From Streptomyces sp. NBC_01446 (GTDB lineage Bacteria > Actinomycetota > Actinomycetes > Streptomycetales > Streptomycetaceae), in NCBI RefSeq assembly GCF_026340095.1, contig NZ_JAPEPO010000001.1:434001-498000 (forward strand): 64,000 nucleotides of DNA, in the 5' to 3' direction. Numbering within the stretch: position 1 is the first letter of the stretch; each line of letters starts with the position of its first letter. Of the stretch, positions 9,524-18,131 are shown in pieces. Both the position numbers and the translations under genes were made by a program. The notes under the pieces are model-generated. The model had not been told where the DNA came from and made no database searches. It was given only the letters and a program-made list of their open reading frames with translations.

Positions 9524-11074
9524 TCACTTCGGGGTGATCGTGAACGGTTGCGGCGTGAGACCGGCTACGCAGCCGGTGTCGGGCGCGGTCGGTTGCGCGA
9601 GGAACGAGGCCAGCACGCTTTGCGCGCAGGGCGACTGGGGGACCACCCAGTGAGTGATTCCGGGGACGAGCACGGAGGTCGAGCGGGACAGCGTACGGGC
9701 GGCTCCCTTCGCCCAACTCGCCCCGGTCTTCGCGTCGAACGTCCCGGAGACGAGGAGCGTCGGCACCGCGCTGGGGGTGGCCACCCGCTGGCCGGCGGCG
9801 CGGTCCGGAACATCCCAGAGCCGGCACACGTCGTACTGGAAGGGCAGCTGCGGCACCTGGGCCAGGACCGTGTCGGGCCACCCGGGGAAGGCTCGGCGCC
9901 CTGCCTTCAGCACGTCGGATTCCGAAGAGCCCGGTGCCCATTCGCCGCATGCCACCGATTCCGTCAGCCCGTGCGCGGTCACGCCGACGGCTTGGACCGA
10001 GTCGGCCGTGCGGGCCCGCGCGAAGCGGTCCGGACGTCCGTGGCTGAGTTCGTCGATCGCCGCCGGGACGTCCTTCGCCTTGACGGCGTTGGCGACCAGC
10101 AGGTTCAGCACCGCGCCCCCGTCGAGGACGACCTTCACCGGGTCTCCGCCCTTCGGCGGCTTCGCCTTGAGCGTGAGCGGCTTCGCCTCCAGCCTGCGTA
10201 CCTGCTCCGTCAGGGTGGTGGCGAGGTCCGGGTAGCGGCTCTTGCAACGGGGCTCGGCCGCGCACGCCTCCAGGATGGTGTCGATCCCCTCACGAGCGCT
10301 GCTCCAGCCCCACGGCAGGATCGCGCTCTGTGGAGGTGTGACGGAGTCGATCGCCACCGCGCGGATCCCCTTGGGGTGCAGGCGCAGGTAGGTGAGGGCC
10401 AGGTCGGATCCGTAGGAGTACCCGTAGACGTTCCACCGGGAGATGCCCAGTGCCGTACGCAGGTCGGCGAAGTCCGCGGCGTTCTCGGTGGTGTTGTATG
10501 CGCTCAGGTCGACCCCGTCGCCCTTCAGGCGGTCCCGGCATTTCTTCACCGCGTCCAGCATGAGCCGCTGCGCCGCTGCTGAGTCGTAGCCCAGCCCGAC
10601 GGCCTTCGCGTTGAAGCGGTCGATCTCGGGGCAGGCGAGGTTCGGCTGGTCGTAGAGGTTTCCGCGCTGGGCCATGATGATCAGGTCGCGGTCCTTGTTC
10701 AGACCGGAGTCGACCAGGATGGGAATGTCGTCGAAGGTGTCGCCGCCGGGTCCGCCCGCCATGAACACCACGGGATCCGCGGAGGGCTTGGCCGAGGCGG
10801 CCTTGATGACCGCCACGGCCAGCTTGATGGTCCGGCTACCGGTCCGGCCGCGGTTCTCCGGGACCTCCAGGTGTCCGCACCGTGCCGTGCTCAGGGCATC
10901 GATCGGCTCGGGCGTCTTCGGACAGGGACCGGGCACAAACCGTGCCGGTCCCACCGGGCTGGGCCCGGCCGTGTGAGCGAGTGGTGCGGCGGCATTGCTC
11001 TGTGTCGGGCCGAACGCCGCCAGACAGGCCAGAGCGGCCCCGGCAGCCGCCGCGTGGAGGCGGTGCTGTCTCAT
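9524..11074 (-). CDS. Exported alpha/beta hydrolase, TAP-like family (paralogue of the next gene)
   Basis: About 516 residues with an N-terminal signal peptide (hydrophobic core AAGAALACLAAFG, cleavage near SNAAA). It follows the downstream gene domain by domain. Shared features include the Cys-containing VPGPCPKTPEPI start of the mature part, the GGPGGD oxyanion region, the GYSYGSD nucleophile elbow, a GTFDAKTG acid region, and a C-terminal His in the GITHWVVPQSPC segment. The Cys in the last segment and the Cys near TARCG are also shared and may form disulfides in the secreted enzyme. It is the first gene of a two-gene operon. The two proteins are tandem duplicates that have diverged considerably. 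Peptide or ester substrate unknown. Confidence 0.88.
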   Translation of the reverse strand: MRQHRLHAAAAGAALACLAAFGPTQSNAAAPLAHTAGPSPVGPARFVPGPCPKTPEPIDALSTARCGHLEVPENRGRTGSRTIKLAVAVIKAASAKPSADPVVFMAGGPGGDTFDDIPILVDSGLNKDRDLIIMAQRGNLYDQPNLACPEIDRFNAKAVGLGYDSAAAQRLMLDAVKKCRDRLKGDGVDLSAYNTTENAADFADLRTALGISRWNVYGYSYGSDLALTYLRLHPKGIRAVAIDSVTPPQSAILPWGWSSAREGIDTILEACAAEPRCKSRYPDLATTLTEQVRRLEAKPLTLKAKPPKGGDPVKVVLDGGAVLNLLVANAVKAKDVPAAIDELSHGRPDRFARARTADSVQAVGVTAHGLTESVACGEWAPGSSESDVLKAGRRAFPGWPDTVLAQVPQLPFQYDVCRLWDVPDRAAGQRVATPSAVPTLLVSGTFDAKTGASWAKGAARTLSRSTSVLVPGITHWVVPQSPCAQSVLASFLAQPTAPDTGCVAGLTPQPFTITPK

Positions 11075-11254
11075 GGGATTCCGTTCCTCTGCCGATGTCG
11101 AAGGCTGCCCAGCCGGGCAACGCCGCAGCGGTGTGGGCGGAACACACGCATTTCGACGGTATCGCGGGGTGCGGACTCGCGCACTCCGGCGGCCGCCGGC
11201 TACGTGCAGGGGGCAATCACCTGGCGGACGGCGGCGGTGTCAGAGGTCCTGGAT

Positions 11255-11403
11255 TCACGGCCGGAACGGGCGGTCGACTTCCAGCTTGAACGCGACCTCC
11301 AGCAGTTCCGCCAGCTCACCGCCGGGGCGGCCGGAGAATCATGACGCCGATGGGCAGCCCGTCCTCTGGGAGCGCTCGTCGCGGGCACCGCGTTTGAGGG
11401 AGT
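11255..11403 (-). pseudogene. Relic of an amidase C-terminus, two frameshifts
   Basis: Reading the minus strand downward, three frames must be joined. GTPSNAVPATSAP comes first (from about 11403), then LPEDGLPIGVMI (near 11360), then FSGRPGGELAELLEVAFKLE and a stop at 11255-11257. The joined order matches the tail of amidase-signature enzymes, where a GLPVGVQ-type strand is followed by a helix with leucines and the phrase LExxRPF near the end. Only about 50 residues remain and the frames are broken twice, so it cannot be functional. It abuts the IS3 relic on the other strand, suggesting that an insertion or deletion removed the rest. Confidence 0.5.
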
Positions 11404-11555
11404 GCCGACGAGCGGACCGTACTGAACCAACTCCGCGAAGAAATGGCCGAATTGAAGCGGGCGACCGAGATCCTGAAAGCCGCCTCGGTGGTTTTACGAA
11501 GGAGCTCTACCGGTCCCGCACGGGGCTGACACGACGCGGGGCTGACGCGTGCGGC
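11404..11555 (+). pseudogene. Relic of an IS3-family OrfA
   Basis: The plus strand reads ERTVLNQLREEMAELKRATE, then ILKAASV, in one frame, and GFTKELYRSRT in the next. Together these match the C-terminal leucine-zipper and tail of IS3-family OrfA proteins, whose usual ending is an EILKAAS-x-FF-x-x-EL pattern. The frame break falls inside that tail at a run of T. No OrfB or terminal inverted repeats were found. Confidence 0.55.
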
Positions 11556-11704
11556 CACCGGCTGGACGAGGAACACGGATGCGATTAAGGACCGTGATCA
11601 GCTGCGGGCGTCACCCCGCTGACCGGGGTTATCAGAACTGCCAGTGGACGGCGGCTGCTGTCACTGGCCGGATGAATGACCAATCCGGACATCGCCGAGC
11701 GGGA

Positions 11705-12088
11705 TCACCGGGCCTCGTCGCCGCTCCTGGAAGACAAGGGCGCCCAGGTGTACTGGACGCGCACGCCGTGGTCGTGGAGCCAGGCGGTCTCACGGTGCCG
11801 TAGTTCGTGCGCGGACTCCGGGGCGATGGCGCTGGGCCAGCGGACGAGTACCGCGGTGACGTCGCCCGTCTGTGCCAGCTGTCTCACACGCCGCCACCCG
11901 CTGCGCTGGGCCGGGTCGGGCTCACCGTACGTGTCGGTGACGACCTCGGCGATCGCCAGTCCGCGCTCCTGGGCGAACGCGTGTCCTTCCGTCTGCGCGC
12001 ACCGCGTGGCTGACCCGGGCGCACCCCGGGCTCGGTCGGCGCATACGTACAGCACGACAGAAGGAGCGGTTTCGCTGTGGGGGGTCAT
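11705..12088 (-). CDS. Small protein resembling a serine-recombinase N-terminal domain without the catalytic serine
   Basis: About 127 residues from the ATG at 12088. The order of elements looks like the N-terminal domain of serine resolvases. There is a first strand (VVLYVCADRARG), a helix, then VVTDTYGEPDPAQRSGW, AVLVRWPSAIAPESAHEL and a final GVRVQYTW strand. The YxRxS nucleophile motif is replaced by YVCAD, so strand exchange is not expected, and no DNA-binding domain follows. Possibly a domesticated or accessory protein. The frame is open upstream to 12289, but the added part is Arg/Pro-rich and lacks a convincing start. Family resemblance is by eye. Confidence 0.6.
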   Translation of the reverse strand: MTPHSETAPSVVLYVCADRARGAPGSATRCAQTEGHAFAQERGLAIAEVVTDTYGEPDPAQRSGWRRVRQLAQTGDVTAVLVRWPSAIAPESAHELRHRETAWLHDHGVRVQYTWAPLSSRSGDEAR

Positions 12089-12293
12089 GGGCGCCTTCTG
12101 TAGGTGGATCGAGGAGAAGGGGTTCCTCGCCGCGTGTAGGGGACGTAGCGGGGCCGTGCGGTGCCGACTGCGGTCTCTGCCATTGGACGGGGGAACTGGT
12201 CTGGCGTGCAGCAGGCCGGGCCTGGCCACGCTGCATCCGAGCTGTCGCCGCCGGGTCGGGCCCCACGTTCGGCGCTGGCCCGCGCCCACGGCA

Positions 12294-12752
12294 TCAGGGG
12301 TGAGCCGTCAACTCTGCCCAGACGACCTTGCCTTCGGCCCGCGTCGAGCGTGCGGAGCCCCAGCGGTCCGCGAGCTGCTGGACGAGGAACAGGCCTCGCC
12401 CACTCTCCTCGCCGGGGCCGGCGTGGTGCTCGGGCGGGCGGACCGGGGTGCGGCCGGCGTCGTGGAGTTCGATACGCAGGCACCGCTCGTCCCCGGTCAG
12501 CGTGAGGCCACACAGGACCTGACCGCTGTCGGTGTGGAGTACGGCGTTCGTGGTCAGCTCGGAGACCAGCAGCACCGCGTCGCACATTGCGTCTCCGGGC
12601 ACCTTCCAGGCGCGCAGCCGGTCGCGCACGGTGTCGCGGGCGGATCTCGCGCTGGTGCGCAGGGCGGGCAGGCCGAACCAGTACTCCCGACGAGGCACGG
12701 TCGTGGCTAAGGCGGGGGTCAAAGCCGGGGCTGAGGGCGTGGGCAGAGTCAC
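12294..12752 (-). CDS. HATPase_c ATP-binding protein (anti-sigma/serine-kinase-like)
   Basis: About 152 residues. It is a stand-alone GHKL ATPase domain of the RsbW/SpoIIAB type common in Streptomyces. The N box is SELTTNAVLH (about residues 64-73), the G1 region is LHDAGRTP, and the G2 region is GRGLFLVQQLADRWG. Such proteins bind partner regulators or phosphorylate anti-sigma antagonists; here the partner is unknown. No sigma factor lies beside it. About 315 nt away and divergent is an XRE/DUF397 pair, a frequent neighbourhood for these small ATPases, so a regulatory link is plausible. Confidence 0.88.
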   Translation of the reverse strand: MTLPTPSAPALTPALATTVPRREYWFGLPALRTSARSARDTVRDRLRAWKVPGDAMCDAVLLVSELTTNAVLHTDSGQVLCGLTLTGDERCLRIELHDAGRTPVRPPEHHAGPGEESGRGLFLVQQLADRWGSARSTRAEGKVVWAELTAHP

Positions 12753-13067
12753 GGATGTCGCCTTCCAGTGCCTTCCGCGGGGCAGGCGTGGTGTGGGGAT
12801 GCGGGCTGCAGCTCGAGCGGTGTGAGGCGTGTGCCGAGGCAGGCGCCCTGCGGTGGGGTGCCGACGACGGCATCAGCATCACGTCTCCCGTCCGGGCCGG
12901 ATGCTGCGTCAGAGCTGTGACTTGACCGCTCACATGTCAACTATGCGCGTGATCGTGTTCACGCTGCAACCGACTCGCTGATAATTTCAGCAGTGGAGTA
13001 TCACCCTGGCGTCGTCTTCAAGTCACTGCCAGAATGGTGTTGTTGATGATCCTTCAGGAGGTTGGGC
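12753..13067. other. Divergent intergenic region
   Basis: The 315 nt between the HATPase gene and the XRE gene must hold both promoters. The half nearer the XRE gene is relatively AT-rich (around 12940-13000). I see no RNA gene or convincing small ORF. Confidence 0.4.
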
Positions 13068-13934
13068 GTGAGTGAAGCCCGTTCCAGCACGAGCGCGCCG
13101 ACAGTCCTGCGCATGATCCTCGGCCGCCGGCTGCAGGACATGCGGCTCGGCGCCGGCGCCTCGCTGGAGGACGCGGCAAGAGCCCTCCGTGTGAAGACCC
13201 TGACCATCCGCCGGCTGGAAAAGGCCGAGGTCGCGCTGAAGCCTCTCTACGTGGAGAAGCTCCTGGAGACCTACGGCGCGGACCGCCAGGAGATAGACGA
13301 GTTCGTCGACCTGGCTGAGCAGGCCAACGAGCCCGGCTGGTGGCACTCCTACCGCGACGTCGTCCCCAGTTGGTTCACCGCCTACGTCAGCCTGGAGACC
13401 GGCGCCAAGACCCTGCGCACCTATGAACCCCAGTACGTCACCGGCCTTCTGCAGACTCCCGGCTACGCGCGCGCCGTACTGCGCGGCGGGTTGCCGAACG
13501 GCAGCGAGGAGGAGCTCGTGCGCCGCGTGGAGCTGCGGCTGCACCGCCAGAGCCTGCTGGAACGCGAGGACGCCCCCACGTTGTGGGTGGTCATGGAGGA
13601 AGCCGTCCTGCACAGGACGGTGGGCAGCTCCGACGTGATGCGGGAGCAGATCGAGCGGCTCCTGGACGTGTCCGAGCTCGCCCATATCAGCGTCGACATC
13701 GTGCCCTTCACCGCGGGTGCGCATGTCGGGGCGTGTGCACCGTTCACGTATTTCCGGTTCGAGGAGCCCGAGCTGCCCGACATCGTCTACAGCGAACTCC
13801 TGTCCGCCTCCGTCTACTTGGACCAGCGCGCGGACGTCGTCGCCCATCTCGAGGCGCATTCCCGTATGGCGCTGGCGACGTCGTCCGAGGACAGCAGGGC
13901 GCTCTTGAACCGCATGCGCAAGGAGTACTCGTGA
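13068..13934 (+). CDS. XRE-family helix-turn-helix regulator with DUF5753-type C-terminus
   Basis: About 288 residues. An N-terminal helix-turn-helix (residues ~15-65, LGRRLQDMRLGAGASLEDAA then TIRRLEKAEVAL) is followed by a long domain with the hallmark sequence TYEPQYVTGLLQTPGYARAV. This is the Streptomyces-type regulator that is paired with a small DUF397 protein. The GTG at 13068 was chosen because AGGAGG ends 6 nt before it; the TTG at 13062 would touch the ribosome binding site. The stop overlaps the next start by 4 nt (GTGA), so the two are translationally coupled. Likely controls its own operon and nearby genes (inference). Confidence 0.9.
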   Translation: MSEARSSTSAPTVLRMILGRRLQDMRLGAGASLEDAARALRVKTLTIRRLEKAEVALKPLYVEKLLETYGADRQEIDEFVDLAEQANEPGWWHSYRDVVPSWFTAYVSLETGAKTLRTYEPQYVTGLLQTPGYARAVLRGGLPNGSEEELVRRVELRLHRQSLLEREDAPTLWVVMEEAVLHRTVGSSDVMREQIERLLDVSELAHISVDIVPFTAGAHVGACAPFTYFRFEEPELPDIVYSELLSASVYLDQRADVVAHLEAHSRMALATSSEDSRALLNRMRKEYS

Positions 13935-14182
13935 CGATCACCGACGAGGGCGTGTACAACGGGATGCCGGCCCGCGATCTCGGGGAACAGGGCTGGGAGC
14001 GTCCCTGGAGCGGGCCGAACGGCGGCCAGTGCGTCGAGACGAAACAACTCGCCGACGGCCGCGTGGCCGTTCGGCAGTCCACCGACCCGGCCGGGCCGGC
14101 CCTGATCTACACGCCGGACGAGATCGCAGCGTTCGTCCGCGGGGTCAAAGAGGGCCTGGCCGATCACTTGGCCGCCGGGTGA
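13931..14182 (+). CDS. DUF397 small protein
   Basis: About 83 residues. It matches the DUF397 pattern: W-x-x-P-W-S-G-x-x-G-G-x-C-V-E near the middle, then a VAVRQSTDP stretch, and an end of YTPDEIAAFVRGVKEG. These proteins accompany XRE regulators in Streptomyces and are thought to act as their partners or antagonists. The GTG start overlaps the upstream stop by 4 nt. It is too short to be seen in a long-ORF scan on its own, because the frame is open far upstream. Confidence 0.88.
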   Translation: MTITDEGVYNGMPARDLGEQGWERPWSGPNGGQCVETKQLADGRVAVRQSTDPAGPALIYTPDEIAAFVRGVKEGLADHLAAG

Positions 14183-14267
14183 ACCGGCGGCGGGCAGTAG
14201 TAGGGACGACGACACCGGTCCCGTCCTTGGCCTGCGGGCCGACAGACACACACCTGAAGGGGAGAGC

Positions 14268-15083
14268 ATGACCACCAGGCAGGCCGGCCGGGATCTCGAC
14301 ACGAGCAAGGCGCACTCGGCCCGAATGTACGACTACTTCCTCGGCGGCAAGGACCACTTCGAGATCGACAAGGAGGCGGCCCTGGTCGCCGCCCAGGCCC
14401 ACCCCGGCATCTACGTGACCGCCCGCGAGAACCGGGCGTTCATGCACCGGGCCACCCGTGTGCTGGCGCAGGAGCACGGCATCCGCCAGTGGCTGGACAT
14501 CGGCACGGGCATCCCGACCGAGCCCAACCTGCACCAGGTCGCCCAGTCCGTCGCCGTCGATGCCCGCGTCGTGTACGCCGACAACGACCCCCTCGTTCTC
14601 AAGTACGCCGAACGCCTCATGCGCAGTACGACGCAGGGACGCACGGCCTACATCGAGGCCGACGCCACCGACCCCGATGCGCTCATGACCGCCGTGGAAG
14701 CCTCGGAGGTCCTGGACTTCGACCAGCCCATCGCCCTCTCCCTCAATGCGCTCATGCACTTCATCACCGACCCGCACGACCCGTACGCCATCATCCGCCG
14801 GCTGCTCGACCCGCTCCCGGCCGGCAGCGCCCTCGCCATGAACCACTGCACGCCCGACTTCGACCCCGACACCTGGAACAAGGTCGCGGAGGTCTACACC
14901 AAGTCCGGGTCTCCGGTGCAGTTCCGATCGCACGACGACGTCCGCCGTTTCTTCGACGGGCTCGACCTGATCGAACCCGGCATCGTCTGCTGCCACCGCT
15001 GGCGGCCCGCCGGTCCCGCCGACGGGACGGAGCCCGCGGACGCCCAGATCAGCCTGTTGGCGGGCGTAGGCATCAAGCGCTGA
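14268..15083 (+). CDS. SAM-dependent methyltransferase, DUF574 type
   Basis: About 271 residues. It begins with the family signature SARMYDYFLGGKDHFEIDK. The SAM-binding motif I is WLDIGTGIPT (about residues 76-85), the acidic motif II is VVYADNDPLVL, and motif IV is near LSLNALMHFI. Streptomyces carry several such proteins and their substrates are unknown. AGGGGAG lies shortly before the ATG. It follows the DUF397 gene by 85 nt and may be part of the same unit. Confidence 0.9.
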   Translation: MTTRQAGRDLDTSKAHSARMYDYFLGGKDHFEIDKEAALVAAQAHPGIYVTARENRAFMHRATRVLAQEHGIRQWLDIGTGIPTEPNLHQVAQSVAVDARVVYADNDPLVLKYAERLMRSTTQGRTAYIEADATDPDALMTAVEASEVLDFDQPIALSLNALMHFITDPHDPYAIIRRLLDPLPAGSALAMNHCTPDFDPDTWNKVAEVYTKSGSPVQFRSHDDVRRFFDGLDLIEPGIVCCHRWRPAGPADGTEPADAQISLLAGVGIKR

Positions 15084-15248
15084 CCGGGGTCAGGCCCCGA
15101 CGGTCCGGTCGGCTGGGCACCTGCGTCCGCAGCGCAGTTTCCCCGGGGAAGCTGTGGGAGCTCGGGGCTCACGAGGTTGTCGCAGGTCGTGGATGGCGAG
15201 AGTCGGCCTGCGGGGATGCCGTGGGGGCAGCAATCCGCCGTCTGCTCG

Positions 15249-16223
15249 TCATTCGCCGCTGGTCGGTACCACGTTGGTGGCAGCCACTGCGGGGCGCAGC
15301 GCTTTGGCGAGTTGGACGGCGTTGCCCACGGCCCAGAAATGGGTGAAGAACAGGCGGGGGCTCTCCGTCAAGTGGTGGTTGTGCAGCTCGACGAGCTGGA
15401 TCCCGCCCCGCCGCAGGGCTCCCAGTACGTTCTGGACCTCCTCGGCGAGCATGACGCAGTCGCCGCTGAGCGCTGCCCTGCCCTTTCCCAGCGGCTGGAA
15501 AATGAACGCGCTGGTCGCGCCCAGACCGGAGGGCAGTACCAGATGGCCGTCGGAGATCGTCTCGCGGCGGGCGAAGACGGCCTTGTAGACCACGCCGTCG
15601 CTGGAACCCTTGGCGCCCAGCGCAGCGTCGATTCCGGCGGTGTCCAGGGCGACGGGGCTCGGCGGGCCGGCCGGTTTTGCCGGCGGGATGCCGGTGCGGT
15701 CGAATCCCGCGCGCAGGCCGTTCGCCAGGGCCAGTTCGTGCTGGCCGTGTCCGTGGACATGGACCCACCAAATGTCGGGGCGATGGGCGGGCAGATGCTT
15801 GTGGAGCGCGGTCACCGCGATTCCGTGCGCCTGCCAGGCGTCGATCACCCGCTGCAGTTCCCTCTCGGTGACCGCCACATCGCCCATGCACATCGTGCTG
15901 CCGTCGGCGTAGCGGACGAAGGCCACGTGCGCACCCAGTGCGAGCTCCGGTGTGATGACGATGTTGCCCTCGACGACGACGCGAAGATCGTCGCGAGGGA
16001 AGGGGGTGTGGTACGTCGTCCCTCGCAGCAGGTTGCCGCTGCGGCCCAGCGCTTTCGCTACGGCCGCCCAGTCCGACACGGCGGTGGTCAGCGGCTTGAC
16101 CATCGCCCCTTCGGGCGCCGTACGCGCGCTGGCCGGCCCCGCCCCGGCCAGCACCGGTGTCAGTGCGGCAGCGGCCAGCACGCGTCGCCGGGAAGTGGCC
16201 GCCTGGTTGTCTCCAGTCATCAT
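15249..16223 (-). CDS. Exported DUF1259 protein (LppY/LpqO-like) with Tat signal
   Basis: About 324 residues. The N-terminus has a twin-arginine motif (SRRRVLAAAAL) followed by a hydrophobic stretch and an AxA site, so it is probably exported by Tat. The mature part has the two repeats of DUF1259. Each carries His-rich motifs, for example LHKHLPAHRPDIWWVHVHGH in the first half and VELHNHHLTESPRLFFTHFW in the second. The histidines could bind metal, but no activity is established. An ATG at 16223 (or 16220) is preceded by GGAGGAG; the frame upstream to 16253 is excluded. It converges with the methyltransferase gene. Confidence 0.85.
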   Translation of the reverse strand: MMTGDNQAATSRRRVLAAAALTPVLAGAGPASARTAPEGAMVKPLTTAVSDWAAVAKALGRSGNLLRGTTYHTPFPRDDLRVVVEGNIVITPELALGAHVAFVRYADGSTMCMGDVAVTERELQRVIDAWQAHGIAVTALHKHLPAHRPDIWWVHVHGHGQHELALANGLRAGFDRTGIPPAKPAGPPSPVALDTAGIDAALGAKGSSDGVVYKAVFARRETISDGHLVLPSGLGATSAFIFQPLGKGRAALSGDCVMLAEEVQNVLGALRRGGIQLVELHNHHLTESPRLFFTHFWAVGNAVQLAKALRPAVAATNVVPTSGE

Positions 16224-16619
16224 CTGATCTCCTCCATGGCGAGATGAAACCATGAGAAATGTGTGTTATTGGCATTGACTGGGCCAGTATGGGCCAGATA
16301 GGCCAGATGGGCCTTTCGATCTGTCATCGAACGTGCCTTGAGTGGCGCCTCGCGAATCGTCAGCACCCTCATGAGGGGGCCAACCTAAGACCGTTTCCCC
16401 CCATGACTAGTTGGGCGCTGCTTGCTCGACGTCTTCGCCACAAGCCATCTCACTGCCGGTCGCGGCCACGGGCACCAGCCAGTAGCGGGTTCAGCGCCCG
16501 CGGCGACCGCGCCCCCGAGCGAGGGCAACCTCCCTTTGGGAGTCCGGGCCGTTGGGGGACGGTTCCGTCAAGGGCAGCGGAATCACACGACTCCGAGGCG
16601 TATCGCGCAGACAGTTCCC
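16224..16619. other. Gap without a recognised gene
   Basis: The 396 nt upstream of the DUF1259 gene contain its promoter region and three short direct repeats (16281-16313). No coding frame here has a recognisable family. The right end leads into the LysR relic. Confidence 0.4.
16281..16313. repeat. Three tandem ~10-bp repeats upstream of the DUF1259 gene
   Basis: The units GGGCCAGTAT, GGGCCAGATA and GGCCAGATGG follow each other directly, with a last GCC. They lie 58-90 nt upstream of the chosen DUF1259 start, a place suited to a repeated operator. No regulator can be assigned. Confidence 0.4.
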
Positions 16620-16905
16620 GTGATTGGCTCCCGGCTCCGCACCCTTCAGGTGGTCTCCGAGCACGGCACGGTGACCGCCGCGGCGCAGGTCCTGCACTAC
16701 ACGCCATCGGCCGTCTCGTACCAGCTGCGCCAGCTCTCCGCCGATGTGGGCGTGGAACTGGTGGTCCAGCAGGGCCGGGGTATCCGGCTGACGAGCGCGG
16801 CTCGCACGCTGCTGCGTCACGCCGAACGCCTCCAGGCGCAGTGGGAGGAGGCCGGGCCGAGCTGGCCGCCCTCGGCACCGAGCCCACGGGGCAGACCCTT
16901 CTGGA
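16620..16905 (+). pseudogene. LysR-family regulator, N-terminal fragment with frameshift
   Basis: From a GTG at 16620 the first ~78 residues are a clear LysR winged helix-turn-helix (GTVTAAAQVLHYTPSAVSYQ, then LSADVGVELVVQQGRGIRL). At about 16850 the reading frame shifts; the natural continuation RAELAALGTEPTG is read in another frame. The effector-binding domain of ~200 residues is absent, and the sequence runs into the CDI-immunity relic. The fragment is not expected to be functional, although an isolated helix-turn-helix could still be made. Confidence 0.65.
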
Positions 16906-17267
16906 ACGCGTCCGCAACGGCGGCGCCTACCAGCCACTCCGGCCTCCCCCAGACCGATGGGAGTGGCGCAAGCAGTTCCCAAAGCTCGGATACCTGCTGG
17001 CCGGATACTTCCACCAGGACTTCTCCAGGTTCTACGTCTCACACAGATGAGGCACTCGACGACTACTTCACTGGAAACCCTCCGGAGATGTTCACCGAGG
17101 CAGCCGAAGAGATCCGCTCCTTCACCGAACTCCTGACCTCGGACAGCGATCTCGACCAGGCCACGCGCATCCTCGGCCTGAGCATCTATCCGCCCGAGGG
17201 TGCCTCTCTCCGTCACTGGCTCACCGATGTCCAGGACGTCCTCACCCACCACCGCCCCACCTCCTGA
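16906..17267 (+). pseudogene. CDI-type immunity protein, frameshifted relic
   Basis: One frame reads QFPKLGYLLAGYFHQDFSRF and stops at 17050. The overlapping frame continues DEALDDYFTGNPPEMFTEAA and ends with SLRHWLTDVQDVLTHH at 17267. Joined, this is the full pattern of small contact-dependent growth inhibition immunity proteins (L-x-x-L-x-x-Y-F-H-Q-D near the start, L-R-x-W-L near the end). The break lies in a short run near 17035-17050, consistent with a one-base indel. No start codon with a ribosome binding site is visible upstream because the gene is fused to the LysR relic. No toxin gene is nearby. Confidence 0.55.
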
Positions 17268-17388
17268 GGGCCGGCTCATGCCCGGCCCCGCCGCAGGCCG
17301 TTTGCAGCCGAGCCCCGAGATGCCCTGTAGCGCTCGCATATACGATTCGGTGCTGCGAACTGCGGCGATGACGTTCCGCCAGGAGGCC

Positions 17389-17597
17389 TGGCGATACTCA
17401 TTGATCAGGCCGCTGAGGACGGGTTGTCGCCAGAACCGGCCGGCCTGGAGGTCGGCGGTGGCCAGGGCGGGACGTTCGGCGCTGTCTGGGGGGAGCTGCT
17501 GCGTGGAGGAAGTCGACGGCGAGGATGCCGTGCGCCTGGACGGTGAGTAACCGGCGCCACATAGGGCCGGACCATTGCGGGGCGGGGTCGATGCGCG
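17389..17597 (-). pseudogene. Integrase-core transposase relic (two fragments joined)
   Basis: The minus strand reads RIDPAPQWSGPMWRRLLTVQ then AHGILAVDFLH, a segment typical of the start of the DDE integrase core in actinobacterial IS481-like elements. Shortly after, in another frame, it reads QPVLSGLINEY, the usual last residues of the same protein family. About 150 residues between them are missing. The same C-terminal tail is found in the relic at 20829-21077 on the other strand. Confidence 0.55.
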
Positions 17598-17703
17598 CGG
17601 CGTGCGGCTACTGATCCACAGCTTTTGACAATTGCTCTCGCTCCACCGGCCTTCCGCGCTCTACTCCACGTCACCGTGCACCTTCGTCACCGGTAGGCGT
17701 CTC

Positions 17704-17744
17704 GGGGCGCCCGGCAGAGCGTGTGTCAGTCTGCCGGGCGCCCC
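17704..17744. terminator. Strong hairpin, 14-bp perfect stem
   Basis: GGGGCGCCCGGCAG at 17704-17717 pairs perfectly with CTGCCGGGCGCCCC at 17731-17744 across a 13-nt loop. There is no T-run, as is usual for Streptomyces terminators. It lies in the relic zone without an intact gene ending next to it, so it may terminate the decayed units or protect the YceI side. Confidence 0.65.
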
Positions 17745-18131
17745 GCGTCCTCTCCGGGATCGCGGAGTGAGGCGGCGGTCCAGGCAACGCGAAGTGGATG
17801 CTCACTGATTGCACGATGGCGCCGGCTCTGCGAGGCCCGAGTCGGTGTCGGCGACCCAGGCCACGGTCGCAAAGAGCGGCGAAGGGCCCGAAAGCCCGCA
17901 CCTGGGGGCCGGTCATCGGCTCCGGTCGCGATCCACGGCCTTACGGCTCGCCCTCATAGAGGGCCTTCCGGTGCTGCCTCAACCGGGCCTGCTTGCGTGG
18001 AGGGAAGCGAACCTTCCGAACCCTCGAGTCGGCCGACGAGGCTCCCACCAGAAGACTCGCGCCCTCTCGGAACGTCCACCTGACGGCGCACAGTGCCGAC
18101 GCGCGTGCCCGACAGGTCGCATGACGGTGCG
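17745..18131. other. Gap without a recognised gene
   Basis: These 387 nt between the hairpin and the YceI stop contain only open frames with Arg/Pro/Ser-rich translations. A Lys/Arg/His-rich stretch on the minus strand near 17941-18010 was considered, but no family was recognised. Confidence 0.4.

Noticed and set aside
8127..10265. 712-codon minus-strand frame overlapping the two exported hydrolases
   Set aside because: Arg/Pro-rich out-of-frame shadow that runs across both real genes.
17671..17916. 81-codon minus-strand frame as a small gene
   Set aside because: It runs through the strong hairpin at 17704-17744, lacks a family and has shadow-like composition.
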